64,000 nucleotides of DNA. Origin: Pachyseris speciosa. Taxonomy: Eukaryota > Cnidaria > Anthozoa > Scleractinia > Pachyseridae. The DNA is taken from NCBI GenBank assembly GCA_016490735.1, contig JAEMWC010001217.1, positions 1 to 64,000 on the forward strand, read 5' to 3'. The notes below the pieces were generated by a model. That model saw only the letters and a program-made list of their open reading frames with translations, was not told the DNA's origin and ran no database searches. Shown one piece after another: positions 21,550 to 32,209 of the stretch. Position 1 is the stretch's first letter, and the number at the start of each line of letters is the position of its first letter. The position numbers and the translations under genes are program-made.

Positions 21550-22385
21550 ATTAACTCTTTTCTGACGGACGTTTTGTGTGACGTTTTTGCAATTTCCGGA
21601 GGGTAGGAGGTCAAATCAATCTCGTTACCCCATATAAAGGGTTACCAGAAAGATTTTGCTGGTCCACAACACCGAAGGTTCTATCTTTGTTGTCACGCTT
21701 TTCACGCTAGCTGTCGTTTATTTCTAAATGATTACTGCAGCTTCAACTCGGTATGTATTTGATTTATACTTGTGTGTTTTTCGAGCCATTTTCCACCTTA
21801 GAAGCCCCTTGCTGGCATCATAAAGTTGGATTGATGGGTAGAGGCAATCCTCCGGAAGAAAACAGCGATGAGAAGCAATTTCACACGACGTGGGCCGCCT
21901 AAAATGTTTGATCGAGTCATGGCGATTCACGAAGTGAAGTTGTGTTCCTAGCCGTTCTGTGAGTGGATTTGCGGGACCTCGCATGGCAGTTTCGGTGAGG
22001 ATTGACTTGCAAATAAAGCAATCGGTGCAATATTTTGTCAGCAGGCCCGGGAGGTCTCGACACGGTTCTAAAAAATATCTGAAATAGAAATTGGAGGACT
22101 TTCGTGCTGCTGGTTTAAGAGGATATCCCAGAATTCCTTTGGGTCACAAACGCGAAAATTACAGACCAGTAAGTGCAGCTAAAATCAAACGCGTTATCCA
22201 CGTCGTGCTAAAGAAGTCAGCAGAAAAATTTGAAATAGATTGGAAGAAATGGAGTCGAAGTTTGCTGGCAATGTAGACTTTTAGCTTTAAGAGGAATTTT
22301 TGTCTTAAAAACTTGAAGACAAAATTGTATATTTTTCGGTGTTGCCCGGGGGCGTGTTTGGTTTTGCAACAGAATAAAAGGTCTT

Positions 22386-22577
22386 AGTATATACCACACA
22401 AGTGAAAAGTGCTTTTCGCGCGCTCTGATTGGTTAACTCGGGGGTGATTAGCAAGTTCTATTCACCTCCAAGCAGCCGGCACGCGATATTTTACAAATCC
22501 GACACCTAGTCGGTATATTGTCACGCATAAAGTAATGTTTTGGTCCACTAATTATTCAACTTGTGTGGTATATACTA
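22386..22577. mobile_element. Hairpin MITE (AGTATATACCACACAAG ends)
   Basis: AGTATATACCACACAAG at 22386 faces CTTGTGTGGTATATACT ending at 22577. Directly after it, GTGGTGGATATTTACC/CGAATATCCACCACT and TCGGTGAA/TTCGGTGAATA form further hairpins (about 22608-22680). Confidence 0.7.
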
Positions 22578-22726
22578 AAACAATTATTCAACAATTATTC
22601 ACCTCAGTGTCGGTGAAAGTGGTGGATATTTACCTCGCCGCGAATATCCACCACTATTCCACCTCCACTTCGGTGAATAAGAGAATTTTAATCAGTTTAG
22701 AGGGTGATGAAGTCTAAACAACTGAT

Positions 22727-23945
22727 TATTACTCGGGATACTGTAAGTATACCAAGTTATAAAATGTGTTAGATTTCAGTCTTTTTTTTTCCTGTGCAGC
22801 AAAATGCACAATACAATTACGTTCCGGTGTTTTGATTGGCCAATACACAATAGCAGGCACGTGGCGGTGTGTTCATTGGTTAAAGCAAACCACATAGTGC
22901 AAAGGTCGAAAGGCCAACATCACGCGACGGTTGTTTTGAAGTTATGCAAATTCATTGTGTTTGAGTTGTGAAGCTAGATATTTTAATACAGCACAGTCTG
23001 CCGAGTTTTAAGAAAAAGTTAGAAGCCTCGCACGTGCAGTGCTTATCGGCTAATCGATATCACAAGTCGAATTCGAATGTTGTGACAGTTCTATATTAGA
23101 AAAATTGCAGATTTGCACAAAGTTGTTTTCGTAATGTGATACCTTCCATTTAATACGTGACCACAAGTGAACACTCAAGGTTAAATAATCCACTTCGACT
23201 GCCGGAACAAATTTTCCTGCACATATCTTTGTAAGGTTGTGAAGCTAGATTTTAATACAGCACAGACTGTCCGCGTGAAAAGGTTTGCCGAATTTAAGAC
23301 AAGGGTGGAAGCCTCGCACGTGAAGTGAGTATCGACTCGAATTAGAACGTTGTGACATTTCTATATTTAGGAAAGCGCAAAGTTGTTTCGATGTAATATC
23401 ACAACTCGATAGCTTTGACAATTCTATATTTAGAAACAAGTTTGCTAATTTTTGGTTTTCACGTGACGTCAGGATAAAACTAAAATTGAACATTTAGATT
23501 TTTTTACCTTCATCGGGTAAATGGCATTTTATTGATATATCTGCTGGCCTGTTTTCAGCCAAGTAACACGCATTGTTTGAAAATAGAACAGTTTGAATTT
23601 CACATACACGGAAACGATTCGCCTTGACTGTGTTTTCGAGTTTTGAATTTCCAATATGTTACTGGAGAAGTGTCCATGCAAATGTTTTCAAGCTTAGCAG
23701 AGAGAAAAATGTTTTGAGAGAGTCAAAGTAAACTTTAGATGTTGCCACTTAATTTAGAAGTAAACAACGACAGCTGACAACGAATATGGATGGCAACTCT
23801 CAAAACAATTTAACGCGCTTTGCTCGTACGTGAACAAAAAAGCCTTATGTGAACCCAAAAGCAAACCACTGGCCGGATAGTTTTCGAGAATCAGAAAGCG
23901 TGCGTCCGGCTTCTGCTGCACAAAAGTATCCCGAGTTAACGCTCA
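22727..23945. mobile_element. Dispersed element with TTACTCGGGATAC-type ends; inverted relative at 61.86-62.60 kb
   Basis: It starts with TTACTCGGGATAC and ends with GTATCCCGAGTTAA. Inside, a CACAATA/CACGTGGC block near 22805-22880 and the block ATGGCAACTCTCAAAACA (23790) reappear in reverse order and orientation at 61.86-62.60 kb. No ORF is recognised. Confidence 0.65.
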
Positions 23946-24448
23946 TAGAGCGTCTTGTTTTGCAATAATAATGGTTCATTTAAAAAATAGTCCGGGATTT
24001 GAGAAAGTTGTAGGGTTTTCAAGGCAAGGTGCAAAAATGTACCATATTTGGTAAACCCGTCAGAAAAGAGTTAAAATACAATATTGGAAGAGTTCTTTTA
24101 GACATCCGAGGACATCAACTCACCGAAACGCAGTTTGGACATACCGTATTTCCTCGAATAAGCGCTCTCCCCTATTTTTGACCGGAAGTTGTCCGTTGAC
24201 CGGCCGTTATTGCAAGCCCTGAATTGTAATTACTACTGAGAACTGTGTTTGAAATTAAGCCTACGCGAAAATGTAACAATTGCAAACTGTGTTGAAATTT
24301 CTATTTGCTGAAAATGATCTGCAGTTAATTCATACATGCACTGTGTCATGCTCAGCAGTTCCTATTAACTTTGAGGTTAATGTTGATGTGCTCAGTCCAA
24401 TTATGTAAAGAAAACAAAACAAACAAGAAATCGTTGTTTAGAACGAAG

Positions 24449-25126
24449 ACGAGAAGTCGGTCCGTTTTCGATAAGCAGGTTGCAAAATCTTGCTCGGTAT
24501 TTTGACACGCTCTTGTCCCTTACTCAACTATTTTCTCCTTATTGCAAAGATTTATATTTGGGACTGCAGAAGGAACCAAGTTTATCCAAATATTACTGGA
24601 TTCAAACTTAAAGTTCAAATAAAGTATGAAACTGAGCTTTATATATGGCGTAAGGGTAGGAAAAAAGATTTTTTAAAGGAAAAATGGGCGGGCTTTCAGA
24701 ATCTTTTGTAATAATTCATGCCTCTCGCACTCTCTCTCTCTCTTTTTTTGTTAGTGGTAGTGTCGTAAATGTAACATTGCAATCGCTTCTTTATATTGTG
24801 CCCTTATATGTATATAAATAGGTTTTTCTTTTTTTTTATTTCTTGTGTTTTGTATTTTTATACTGTAATTTGTACAACTGTAACTACTTTAGTATTATTA
24901 GTATTTTTGTATTAATCAACATATTGTTATTAAAAAAAAAAAAAAGGTTGCAAATGTAAAAGTGATTTATATGTCGCCAGCATGTTTATCTCTACGTGTG
25001 TTTACATAACCAGACAGCCGATCACGACTTTTGTGCTTTCGAATATTTGGCGCGCGCAGCAATGAAACGTTTCCTTGCACTGTTTTCAAGATACTCAGCT
25101 TATCGAAAACGGACCGACTTCTCGTC
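24449..25126. mobile_element. MITE with 29-bp perfect inverted ends, split by a LINE
   Basis: GACGAGAAGTCGGTCCGTTT followed by TCGATAAGC is exactly inverted at about 25098-25126. Without the LINE the element is about 210 bases. Confidence 0.8.
24487..24944 (+). mobile_element. LINE (L1/Tx1-like) 3' fragment with poly-A and 10-bp target duplication
   Basis: It encodes the ORF2 C-terminus (NITGFKLKVQIKYETELYIW, then RKGRKKDFLKEKWAG), followed by an AT-rich UTR and a poly-A run at 24932-24945. AGGTTGCAAA flanks it on both sides (24477-24486 and 24945-24954), the signature of target-primed reverse transcription. It is strongly 5'-truncated. Confidence 0.85.
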
Positions 25127-25257
25127 ATGCCAATTTCCCATTCTTAGATGAATTCTCCGTAATGTTTCCAAAATGAAAATTTTTCGACCGCAGCCCGAAC
25201 GAATTCCATTTCCAGTCGCCCGAGAAAAACTTTTCAAGACGACAGTGCCCTTAATGG

Positions 25258-25910
25258 TCACAATGAATTGTGGGTATGAAATGCCCTCTCGAACGCGGAC
25301 AACTCGTCCTCAAACATCCGTTTTTTTCGCCTAAGTAAAAAAAAAACTCCCCTTTCCGAATTTCTAGCACAGCAACCTTTGGCAAATGGCCAAGACTGGC
25401 AGCTACGCGCCGCTTTCAAGACGAGACTTGCTTTCAGATTGTCCCGCCCGGCTCCGTGACTGTGTACTGCAAAACGCCGATTTGTTCCGAGAGTTACTGT
25501 GAAAGTCAAAAAACACTTTGATTTGATTTTGACAGGTCCATTGCGTAGCCACCGCGCCAGGGTGGCTACGGTTGTGATTCTCATCACGTGCTGGCGACGC
25601 GACAAAATTTGAAAACATCGCATCGCCGGTGCGAGCAAAAAATTGCTCGTGTAGCCGCGGCTTAAAGTCGCGCGAATTTCCTCTTTGCTTGCATAAATAC
25701 ACAAGGTTAAACTAATAATGAAAAAACTACAGGGTAACAGCCATTTTTTGGAAGGAAAAGCGATCAAAGAAAAGTTCGTGACTGATCGAGACAACGTTAA
25801 TTTGTTTGCTTTCTTTGCGGTTTTATCTCGCATCTGATTGGTGGCTACACAATGGACCTTTCAAAATCAAATCAAAGTGTTCACGGTTTTTTGACTTTCA
25901 CAGTAACTTA
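25258..25910. repeat. Inverted repeat pair; long minus-strand ORF is probably not a gene
   Basis: CACTTTGATTTGATTTTGAC and neighbours (25515-25550) recur inverted at 25845-25905 (AAAATCAAATCAAAGTG). The 191-codon minus-strand frame crosses one arm. It has no domain, codes through repeat sequence and shows no splice context. Confidence 0.6.
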
Positions 25911-25914
25911 AATC

Positions 25915-26214
25915 TCTTCGTGTTTGGCAAGCACAGAGAAACGCTACTGGGCTCTTTCAGAAGTGCAGTGACTTGCGGGTCTCCAGACTTAATGATGTTT
26001 TTCAACCACCAGGCCGGCGAGTTTCCGATCGAGACCTCACAGCCACGTAAGTTACCTAGCAATAAAACTTAAATCGATGTTTTAACCGTTAAACTTATAG
26101 TCTACGTCACACTATCAAATAATTCTTTCTACCTGTCAATTCATCTCACGTCCTCTTCAGATAATTCAATTCGTGCATGAATATTAGTTCGCAAACAAAT
26201 GAGCTTAACTGAAT
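25915..26214. other. No recognised feature
   Basis: A short unannotated gap before the LINE tail. Confidence 0.3.
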
Positions 26215-27270
26215 TACTTTACTTTACTTTACTTTACTCAACTTTAATTATACAGATCTTAACATACAACACAAATCAAAGATAAATTAACAGTTAAAGT
26301 AACTATAAAAATACAAGATCTGAATAATTAGGTCAGTTTATACAGATCACGAAGATTCCTTATAAAAATAAACTGCATCAATGTAGTTCAAACAGTATAC
26401 AAAAGCAGACAATATATCATTAATCAATTAATTAATTAGTTTATTAATTACAAAAATCTGTCCTTAATTACATTAAATTTATTAAGATAAAAATTATTAA
26501 CGCTATTTTTAAATGATGAAAAATGTTCAATTGTTCTGATGTCTAGTGGTAGACAATTCCACAAGTCTACAATACGATTAAAAAAAGAAAACTTAAAAAC
26601 ATTGGTTTTAAAAAGGCCCTTCACCAGCGTAGCTTTACTATTTCTGATGTTATATTTGGGTGTTTTAAAATTTACATATGACAAAACATTAAAATCTATA
26701 TAACCTTTAAGGCATTTGAAGAAAAAACAAAGATCCAAAAATCTCTCTTCTATATTCTAAAGGTAAAAGTTTTAGTTTAACAAGTCTCTCAGGATAACAT
26801 AAGTCAGTTTTCAGGATAGGTTTAGTTGCACATCTTTGTACACGCTCAAGTGCAGTAATCTTTCTTTAGTGTAAGGTGACCAGATCTGTGAAGCATACTT
26901 CTACTGTGGTCGGACAAGTGATTTGTATAAAATTATTGTTTTCTGATCACATTCGTTGGTGCTAGTTCTATTCATCATGCCCAACATTGTTTTGGCTTTA
27001 CTAATGATGATGTCAATGTGATTATTCCAAGATAACTTGGTGGAAACATGTACACCAAGGTCTTTCTCAGTTGTGACAGACATAATCTGTGAGCCATCTA
27101 GTGTATAGGCTGAATCCACAATATTCTTTTTCCTTGAAATTGCAAGATATTTGCATTTCTTTAAATTAAACTGCATGAAATGATCAACTGACCAATCGTT
27201 TAGATTTGACAGATCACTTTGAAGTTGTTGAACATCATTGGTGTTAAATATGATTCTGAAGCATTTCATA
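26215..27270 (-). mobile_element. CR1/jockey-like LINE ORF2 C-terminal part, degenerate
   Basis: Read on minus: LSNLNDWSVDHFMQFNLKKC and DGSQIMSVTTEKDLGVHVS (post-palm thumb region), then YASQIWSPYT after an in-frame stop. A frameshifted stretch of about 26740-26900 follows, then FNRIVDLWNCLP and SSFKNSVNNFYLNKF (C-terminus). The 3' end runs to a (GTAAA)n tail, seen as TTTAC repeats at 26216-26236. RT catalytic motifs are absent (5'-truncated). Confidence 0.85.
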
Positions 27271-28319
27271 TATACTCTTATTAATTAAAATTGTGTTTTA
27301 GCAGTGGTTGCAATTCAATATTCAATATAAAGTATTTCTTTGGTTTTAAAACAAGTAAATGGAAATGCATTCAATTATTTAAATTTTGTAGTTGTCCAAG
27401 TTGCTAGTAGTCGAAAGACTGGATAGTATTAAGAAACTTATAAATATTTGGTCGTCAAGAAATTTATCTATACATGGTAAAATTACAATAATCAAATCTT
27501 TTCTTATTCCAAAATTTGTTTACATATGCTCTCTGTTATCCACACCTAGTGAAGTGGTTAAACAATTGAATCAAATTGATATTTAAATTCTCATGAAACG
27601 GCACAGATAAGGTAATTCGTGTGTCAACAATAAATGAATATTCGGAGAGTGGTCTAACAATGATTGACTAGCTTAGAGTGCATGGTGAAGTCTTTAAGAT
27701 TAGCATGGTTAAAAAGAATTTTCAGTAATAATGATGGATTATGGAAGAGATATTTGCGACACAAATTACAACCTTTCGGTGGCTTCTTCATGAATTGTAA
27801 TTACGATATTAAAGACTATATAATTTCTTCTTAGTTTTACCACGAACTTTTGTTCTGGTGGTCAGAATTTCGCGAAACTTTCGCTTCAGAAAAAGATTGC
27901 GAAAATATTATTTGGAATAATAGAGAAATAAGAATAGATAAAAGACCAGTTTTTTTACAAAAATTACTTTGATTCTGGAGTTGTTTACACGTATAATCTT
28001 TTATTGGACCTTGACAACAGACAATCTTACAGCAAGATCTCAAAGATAATAAGGAAAACTAACTTTCTGCAGTGGGTTGGTCTTCGTCATTCTATACCAC
28101 CCCATTTAAAAGTCACCGTCTATAACACCCCTTTCATTTGTGACTGAAAACAACGTCTTTGAAGTGATGGAAAAGAACTCAAAAGATTATTTATCATTTC
28201 TTGTTGGAAAGAAAGCGCAGCCGCCCAATATAGTCTAAAAATTGCAAAGGAATTTCAACTTCTCCTCTGATCAATTAAAGCACTTTTTTATTTTACCTCA
28301 CCGTGTCGCCCTCAAATCA

Positions 28320-28656
28320 TGGGTGCTTACCATTTGCCAGAAAAATCCGGATGGAATGACCGCTGAATAATGGTAAGCGATTTTCCGAATTTACCGACCA
28401 ACCGGATGAGATTGGTGCTTACCATTTACTGCACGGGCGTTCCGTCATGCGCACTCACTCGTTCTGGCGCAAAAGGACCTGGAAACGGAACGGTTCGGTC
28501 AAATGGTAAGCGATTTTCCGAAATTCCGTTCCGAACGGGAAAAGAGGACTACCTCTGGAGATTGTCCACAATTTCCGAAAAGATTTTCCGGAAAATTACC
28601 TTACCATTTGACTTCAAACCGAAATTTCCGGATTTTTCTGACAAATGGTAAGCACC
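28320..28656. mobile_element. MITE nested in LINE (GGGTGCTTACCATTTG ends)
   Basis: GGGTGCTTACCATTTG with an adjoining AAAAATCCGGA is inverted at 28619-28656 (TCCGGATTTTTCTGAC, then AAATGGTAAGCACCC). Internal copies of the TGGTAAGCGATTTTCCGAA motif occur at 28372 and 28504. Confidence 0.85.
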
Positions 28657-28903
28657 CCATATGTCAAGGCCTTCCAGTACAAAGTTCTTACCTCTATACT
28701 TTACACTAACACAAAATTACACAAAATTGATTTTAGGCCAAACGATTTGTGCAGTTTCTGCGAGGCTCAATCAGAAACTTTAAGCCACATTTTTTTTTTA
28801 TCAGTGTTCACATTCCAGGCAGCTCTGGACTGATTTTGAGTCTTACTGATATTTTTTATCAAATCAGCAGGTACCCCTCTCGCTGGAAAATGTTTTGGAA
28901 TAA

Positions 28904-29337
28904 TAGAGACCTTAAGATAGAGGTTTTTCGAATTTTCCCGCGAACCGCGAACGTCAAGAAGTCACGTGACCAGTGCCTTGCCGTCAGGTTTGCGGTTTGA
29001 GGTTCACGTTTGTACGGCTAGACCACTCTCTAGAGGCAAGTGATTTACCGCAAGGTTTTTTGCACCCTAAAACATCACAATCCCACGTTTGAGAGGAAAT
29101 ACTACTCTTTCGCCTATTAATTATCGAATTCTTTTACATAGAAACGTCATTTTTAAGACGATTTCTCAGCTGAAATAGAAGTGAACGAATGACTGAAAAC
29201 AAACATGGCGGACGGCTATTTGTTACCCGCGAATCTTAAGTCCCGAATATAGGCAGACAGCTAACGTGAAACCGCTAACCGCAAACCGCGGTTTGCCGTT
29301 TGCGGTAATATAGCCAAACCTCGATCTTAAGGTCTCT
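28904..29337. mobile_element. MITE nested in LINE (GAGACCTTAAGAT ends)
   Basis: GAGACCTTAAGATAGAGGTT is inverted at about 29317-29336 (AACCTCGATCTTAAGGTCTC). TAATA-like sequence flanks both sides. Internal GCGGTTTGCGGT-type repeats. Confidence 0.75.
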
Positions 29338-29347
29338 AATAACGCAA

Positions 29348-29580
29348 TAGCCTGCGTCGCAGACGTAACAAAACCCCGGTTAGTAACGTCTGCGAAGCAG
29401 CGCCAAATTCCTTGTTCTGTACCAGAATTTGAGTACGCGTTATGATTGGCTCGTTAACAAAAGCCTTTTGTTGACGAGCCAATCATAACGCGTACTCAAA
29501 TTCTGGTACAGAACAAGGAATTTGGCGCTGCTTCGCAGACGTTACTAACCGGGGTTTTGTTACGTCTGCGACGCAGGCTA
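29348..29580. mobile_element. 233-bp near-perfect palindromic element, 9-bp target duplication
   Basis: Two 115-base arms (29348-29462 and 29466-29580) separated by GCC differ at a single position. The ends are TAGCCTGCGTCGCAGACG and its complement. ATAACGCAA flanks both sides (29339-29347 and 29581-29589). A 9-bp duplication fits Mutator-like MITEs. Confidence 0.92.
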
Positions 29581-30039
29581 ATAACGCAACAATGCCCTTT
29601 ACTTAATTTACTTAATTACTTCATTATAATTGGAAAAGTATTTTTGTGGGACTGATGAAGAAACCAAATTTATCCGGAAATTACAGGCTTTAAGAGAAAA
29701 ATTGTTCTCAAATACGAAACAGAAAGGAAAATTAATAACGCGATGGACTATTTCAAAAGAAATGGGTGCTCACATCAACTCGATAAGTCTATTTGTTTGT
29801 TGTTCAATCGTCGCTGTTGTTGTTTTGTGTGTGTGTGTTTTTTATTTCGTGTTTATTTCTATAGCGAATTGGTGACAAAGTAGGCTGTTTACAATGTAAT
29901 CCTTGACGTAGAATCCTTCTTTCTTTCAATCTGTAATTTTCTTACTAAGAGTCCAACTTGTATTTTATTGTTGTATTTCATTGTTGTATAACATTGTTAA
30001 ATTTAAACTGAAATAAAAAAAGATGTTAAAAAAAGGTTG

Positions 30040-31150
30040 CTAGTAATGGACCCCAACAAAAGAATTACATCAGACCAGGCTTTGTAAGATTCTTATTTCA
30101 AAGAAGAGCCTTTACCAACATCTGAGTGAGTGTCAATACCTCAGTGAAGTACTGTTCTGACAGTACATAGAACATGTAGTTGTGAAGTGGATAGTCTGAC
30201 TCGTGCAGTCGCTTTTAGGGGAGTCGTATTTCCACATCCTCGCCACTAAAACAACCCCACTGGATGCTACAAAGAAGAAAGAAATGAAGTACATACATGG
30301 AGTCCTTTTGAAGAAGATGTAGGAATGCAGACTGTATGACAATCATGGATTGGATATTATCAGTTTGCCTTGGATGTTGTACATATACAGATCAGTTTGC
30401 CTTGGATGTTGTACATATACAGCAAGGAATAATGCACCCATTCCTACATTGTGTATTTAATGTAAAATCTACCCCCCCCCCTCCCCCCCCCCCCCCCATT
30501 CATGGGATACCAGTTGAAATGCTGAGGGGTGGAGGGTAGATCAAAAAACACAGCATAAAGGCCGGAAGAGAGGAGTGGGGTCCAATTTCATAAAACAATG
30601 CTTCGTGCTTTTACTGTGCTATATATCTACATTATATTTGAAGATTACTGTGGAGAGCATGTTAAATGCACAGTAAAGATGTAGTAGGGTGGAGTAAAGC
30701 TTGCGTTCCTTTCTTACCCTTTTTGTGTGGTTTCGGTGCATTCTCAGGCATGACTATACCATATCTCAAAGGGAATTCCTTAATGATGATGATAGTGACT
30801 CCAAATCAAGGGCTGCAAAGGTAATTACATGCAAATGGCATTGTTTTAATATTGGGCTGAGCATCTCAACTGTACAGAAAAAGTTATTGAGCTGGAGTGA
30901 CTCTAGCACTGTACTACAGAAAGAAAAGTGGCCAAATGACATTGGTGATATGTTGGCCTAATCCTAGCCGTGTGCTGCTCCAATACTGGGCAACCTTTAC
31001 ATTTGTACAAAGCACTGTAAAAATAATTGCATGCACAACTGTGATTAACGTCAGCCAAACACTGGACCGAAAATGCAGTTATATCATATTTGCTACAATA
31101 AAATTTTACAATCCAAGCATACAAGTTTAAACATCTGCAGTCATATGTCG
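30040..31150. other. Intergenic; tandem duplicate and poly-C
   Basis: CAGTTTGCCTTGGATGTTGT with ACATATACAG is present twice in tandem at about 30360-30421 (32-bp period). A C-rich run lies at 30472-30497. No gene is recognised. Confidence 0.5.
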
Positions 31151-31405
31151 TTTGACCGAAACTAAGCGAAGCCTTCTAAAAGGAGGTTTATTTTGTTGTG
31201 GCTAGCTTACTAGCTGGTTCAAGTTTCAACCCGGTAATGCATGCCTTAAAATATTTCACAACTTAACGTGCAATTCAACGGCATCGTCATCAGCAACGAG
31301 AGCGTGTCTCAAGAGCACAATACACTTATCGCTGATACTGTGGAGCATCCCATCACATGTGTTTTGTAAGCACATTTTATCAGTACTAATACAATTGTAC
31401 TGTGT
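31150..31405. repeat. Dispersed repeat, inverted relative at 40.45-40.70 kb
   Basis: GCATCGTCATCAGCAACGAG, AATACACTTATCGCTGATAC and GGTAATGCATGCxTTxAAAT all recur in reverse orientation at 40445-40690. Family unknown. Confidence 0.75.
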
Positions 31406-31409
31406 TGCA

Positions 31410-32205
31410 TAACTGTCTTGCATTTCTCCCCTTCGTGTTTAAATGAGGCTATGTAAACACGGAAAAAGTCCTCTATTGGTTAAATATTTTACGGGTAACT
31501 TCTGGAGTAGAATTTTTCAAGTTTGGAGCTCGAGCTCCCATGGTCTGTGATGGACTAGTATTCCATCCAGGGGAAAGGCTAAGGAAATGGTAATGTTCCT
31601 GGTAGGGTTTAGTCGCCCGCAATGGCAAAAGGACTGGCTGGTTAAATTTGTTGAATCCTTGTCACGTTTACAACCAGGCTAAACGGCCGCTCCAAAGTCG
31701 CCTTTACAGAGAAAGAAAGTATACTTTTAGACATAAATTACGTTGAATTATAAAACTGCAACGATACATTTTCTCGCGATACGATACGCATCTCGATACA
31801 AGTGCCACCATGCGATACATTATCGATACACTATCGCAAGTGACAAGTGACCAACTAATCTTACTAACGTATTGGAACCACGCATACATGTACGCTCGTC
31901 CGCTATCTTGAATAATAATATGTGACAAGCTGAATTTTGCTACTCCCTTTGCTTACTAAATCGCCATTCAGTGGTCAAAAGCAGAACTTGGGTAACGACT
32001 CATTAACTGTCTGCGTAGAACATTTTATTGTATCGTAATATGGCGCTATGCTGTTCAAATATCGATATTAGATGCACCGCTGCATCGTTGTAACCCTTGG
32101 TGGAAAAGGCTACAAGATGTCCACTTCAAAGTCCTGCTTTAAATCGCGTATCTTATCACGAGTCTAAGGTCGCTCAAGTGAAAGAAAAGAGGTTGTAATG
32201 TGTTA
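31410..32205. other. Intergenic; GATACxATxTCG-rich stretch 31755-32075
   Basis: A stretch with many CGATAC/TATCG words (31755-31850 and 32030-32090) has a TGCAACGATACATTTT start and a CATCGTTGTA end. It looks like an old hAT-type relic, but I cannot prove its ends. Confidence 0.35.
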
Positions 32206-32209
32206 GATC

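Larger units (their letters stand above)
21550..24074. mobile_element. 2.5-kb TIR element with TTAA ends, hosting two nested elements
   Basis: TTAACTCTTTTCTGACGG at 21550-21567 is perfectly inverted at 24057-24074. TTAA at both ends suggests a TTAA target. The interior has no recognisable transposase. Some of its length comes from nested insertions at 22.39-22.58 and 22.73-23.95 kb. The pairing of these ends as one element is inference from the exact 18-bp match. Confidence 0.65.
27390..30040 (+). mobile_element. L1/Tx1-like LINE ORF2 3' half, invaded by three MITEs
   Basis: Segments in order: LINIWSSRNLSIHGKITIIK (27440), LWKRYLRHKLQPFGGFFMNC-like (about 27740), IIWNNREIRIDKR (27900) and NFLQWVGLRHSIPPHLK (28060). 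After the first MITE come VLTSILYTNTKLHKIDFRP and the Cys/His segment LCSFCEAQSETLSHIFF (28680-28800). After the other MITEs the terminal RKLQALREKLFSNTK-like part and an A-rich tail end near 30030. Frameshifts abound. Confidence 0.85.

Noticed and set aside
25258..25833. 191-codon minus-strand ORF as a gene
   Set aside because: It runs through an inverted repeat, has no domain or splice context, and its composition matches the repeat rather than a protein.
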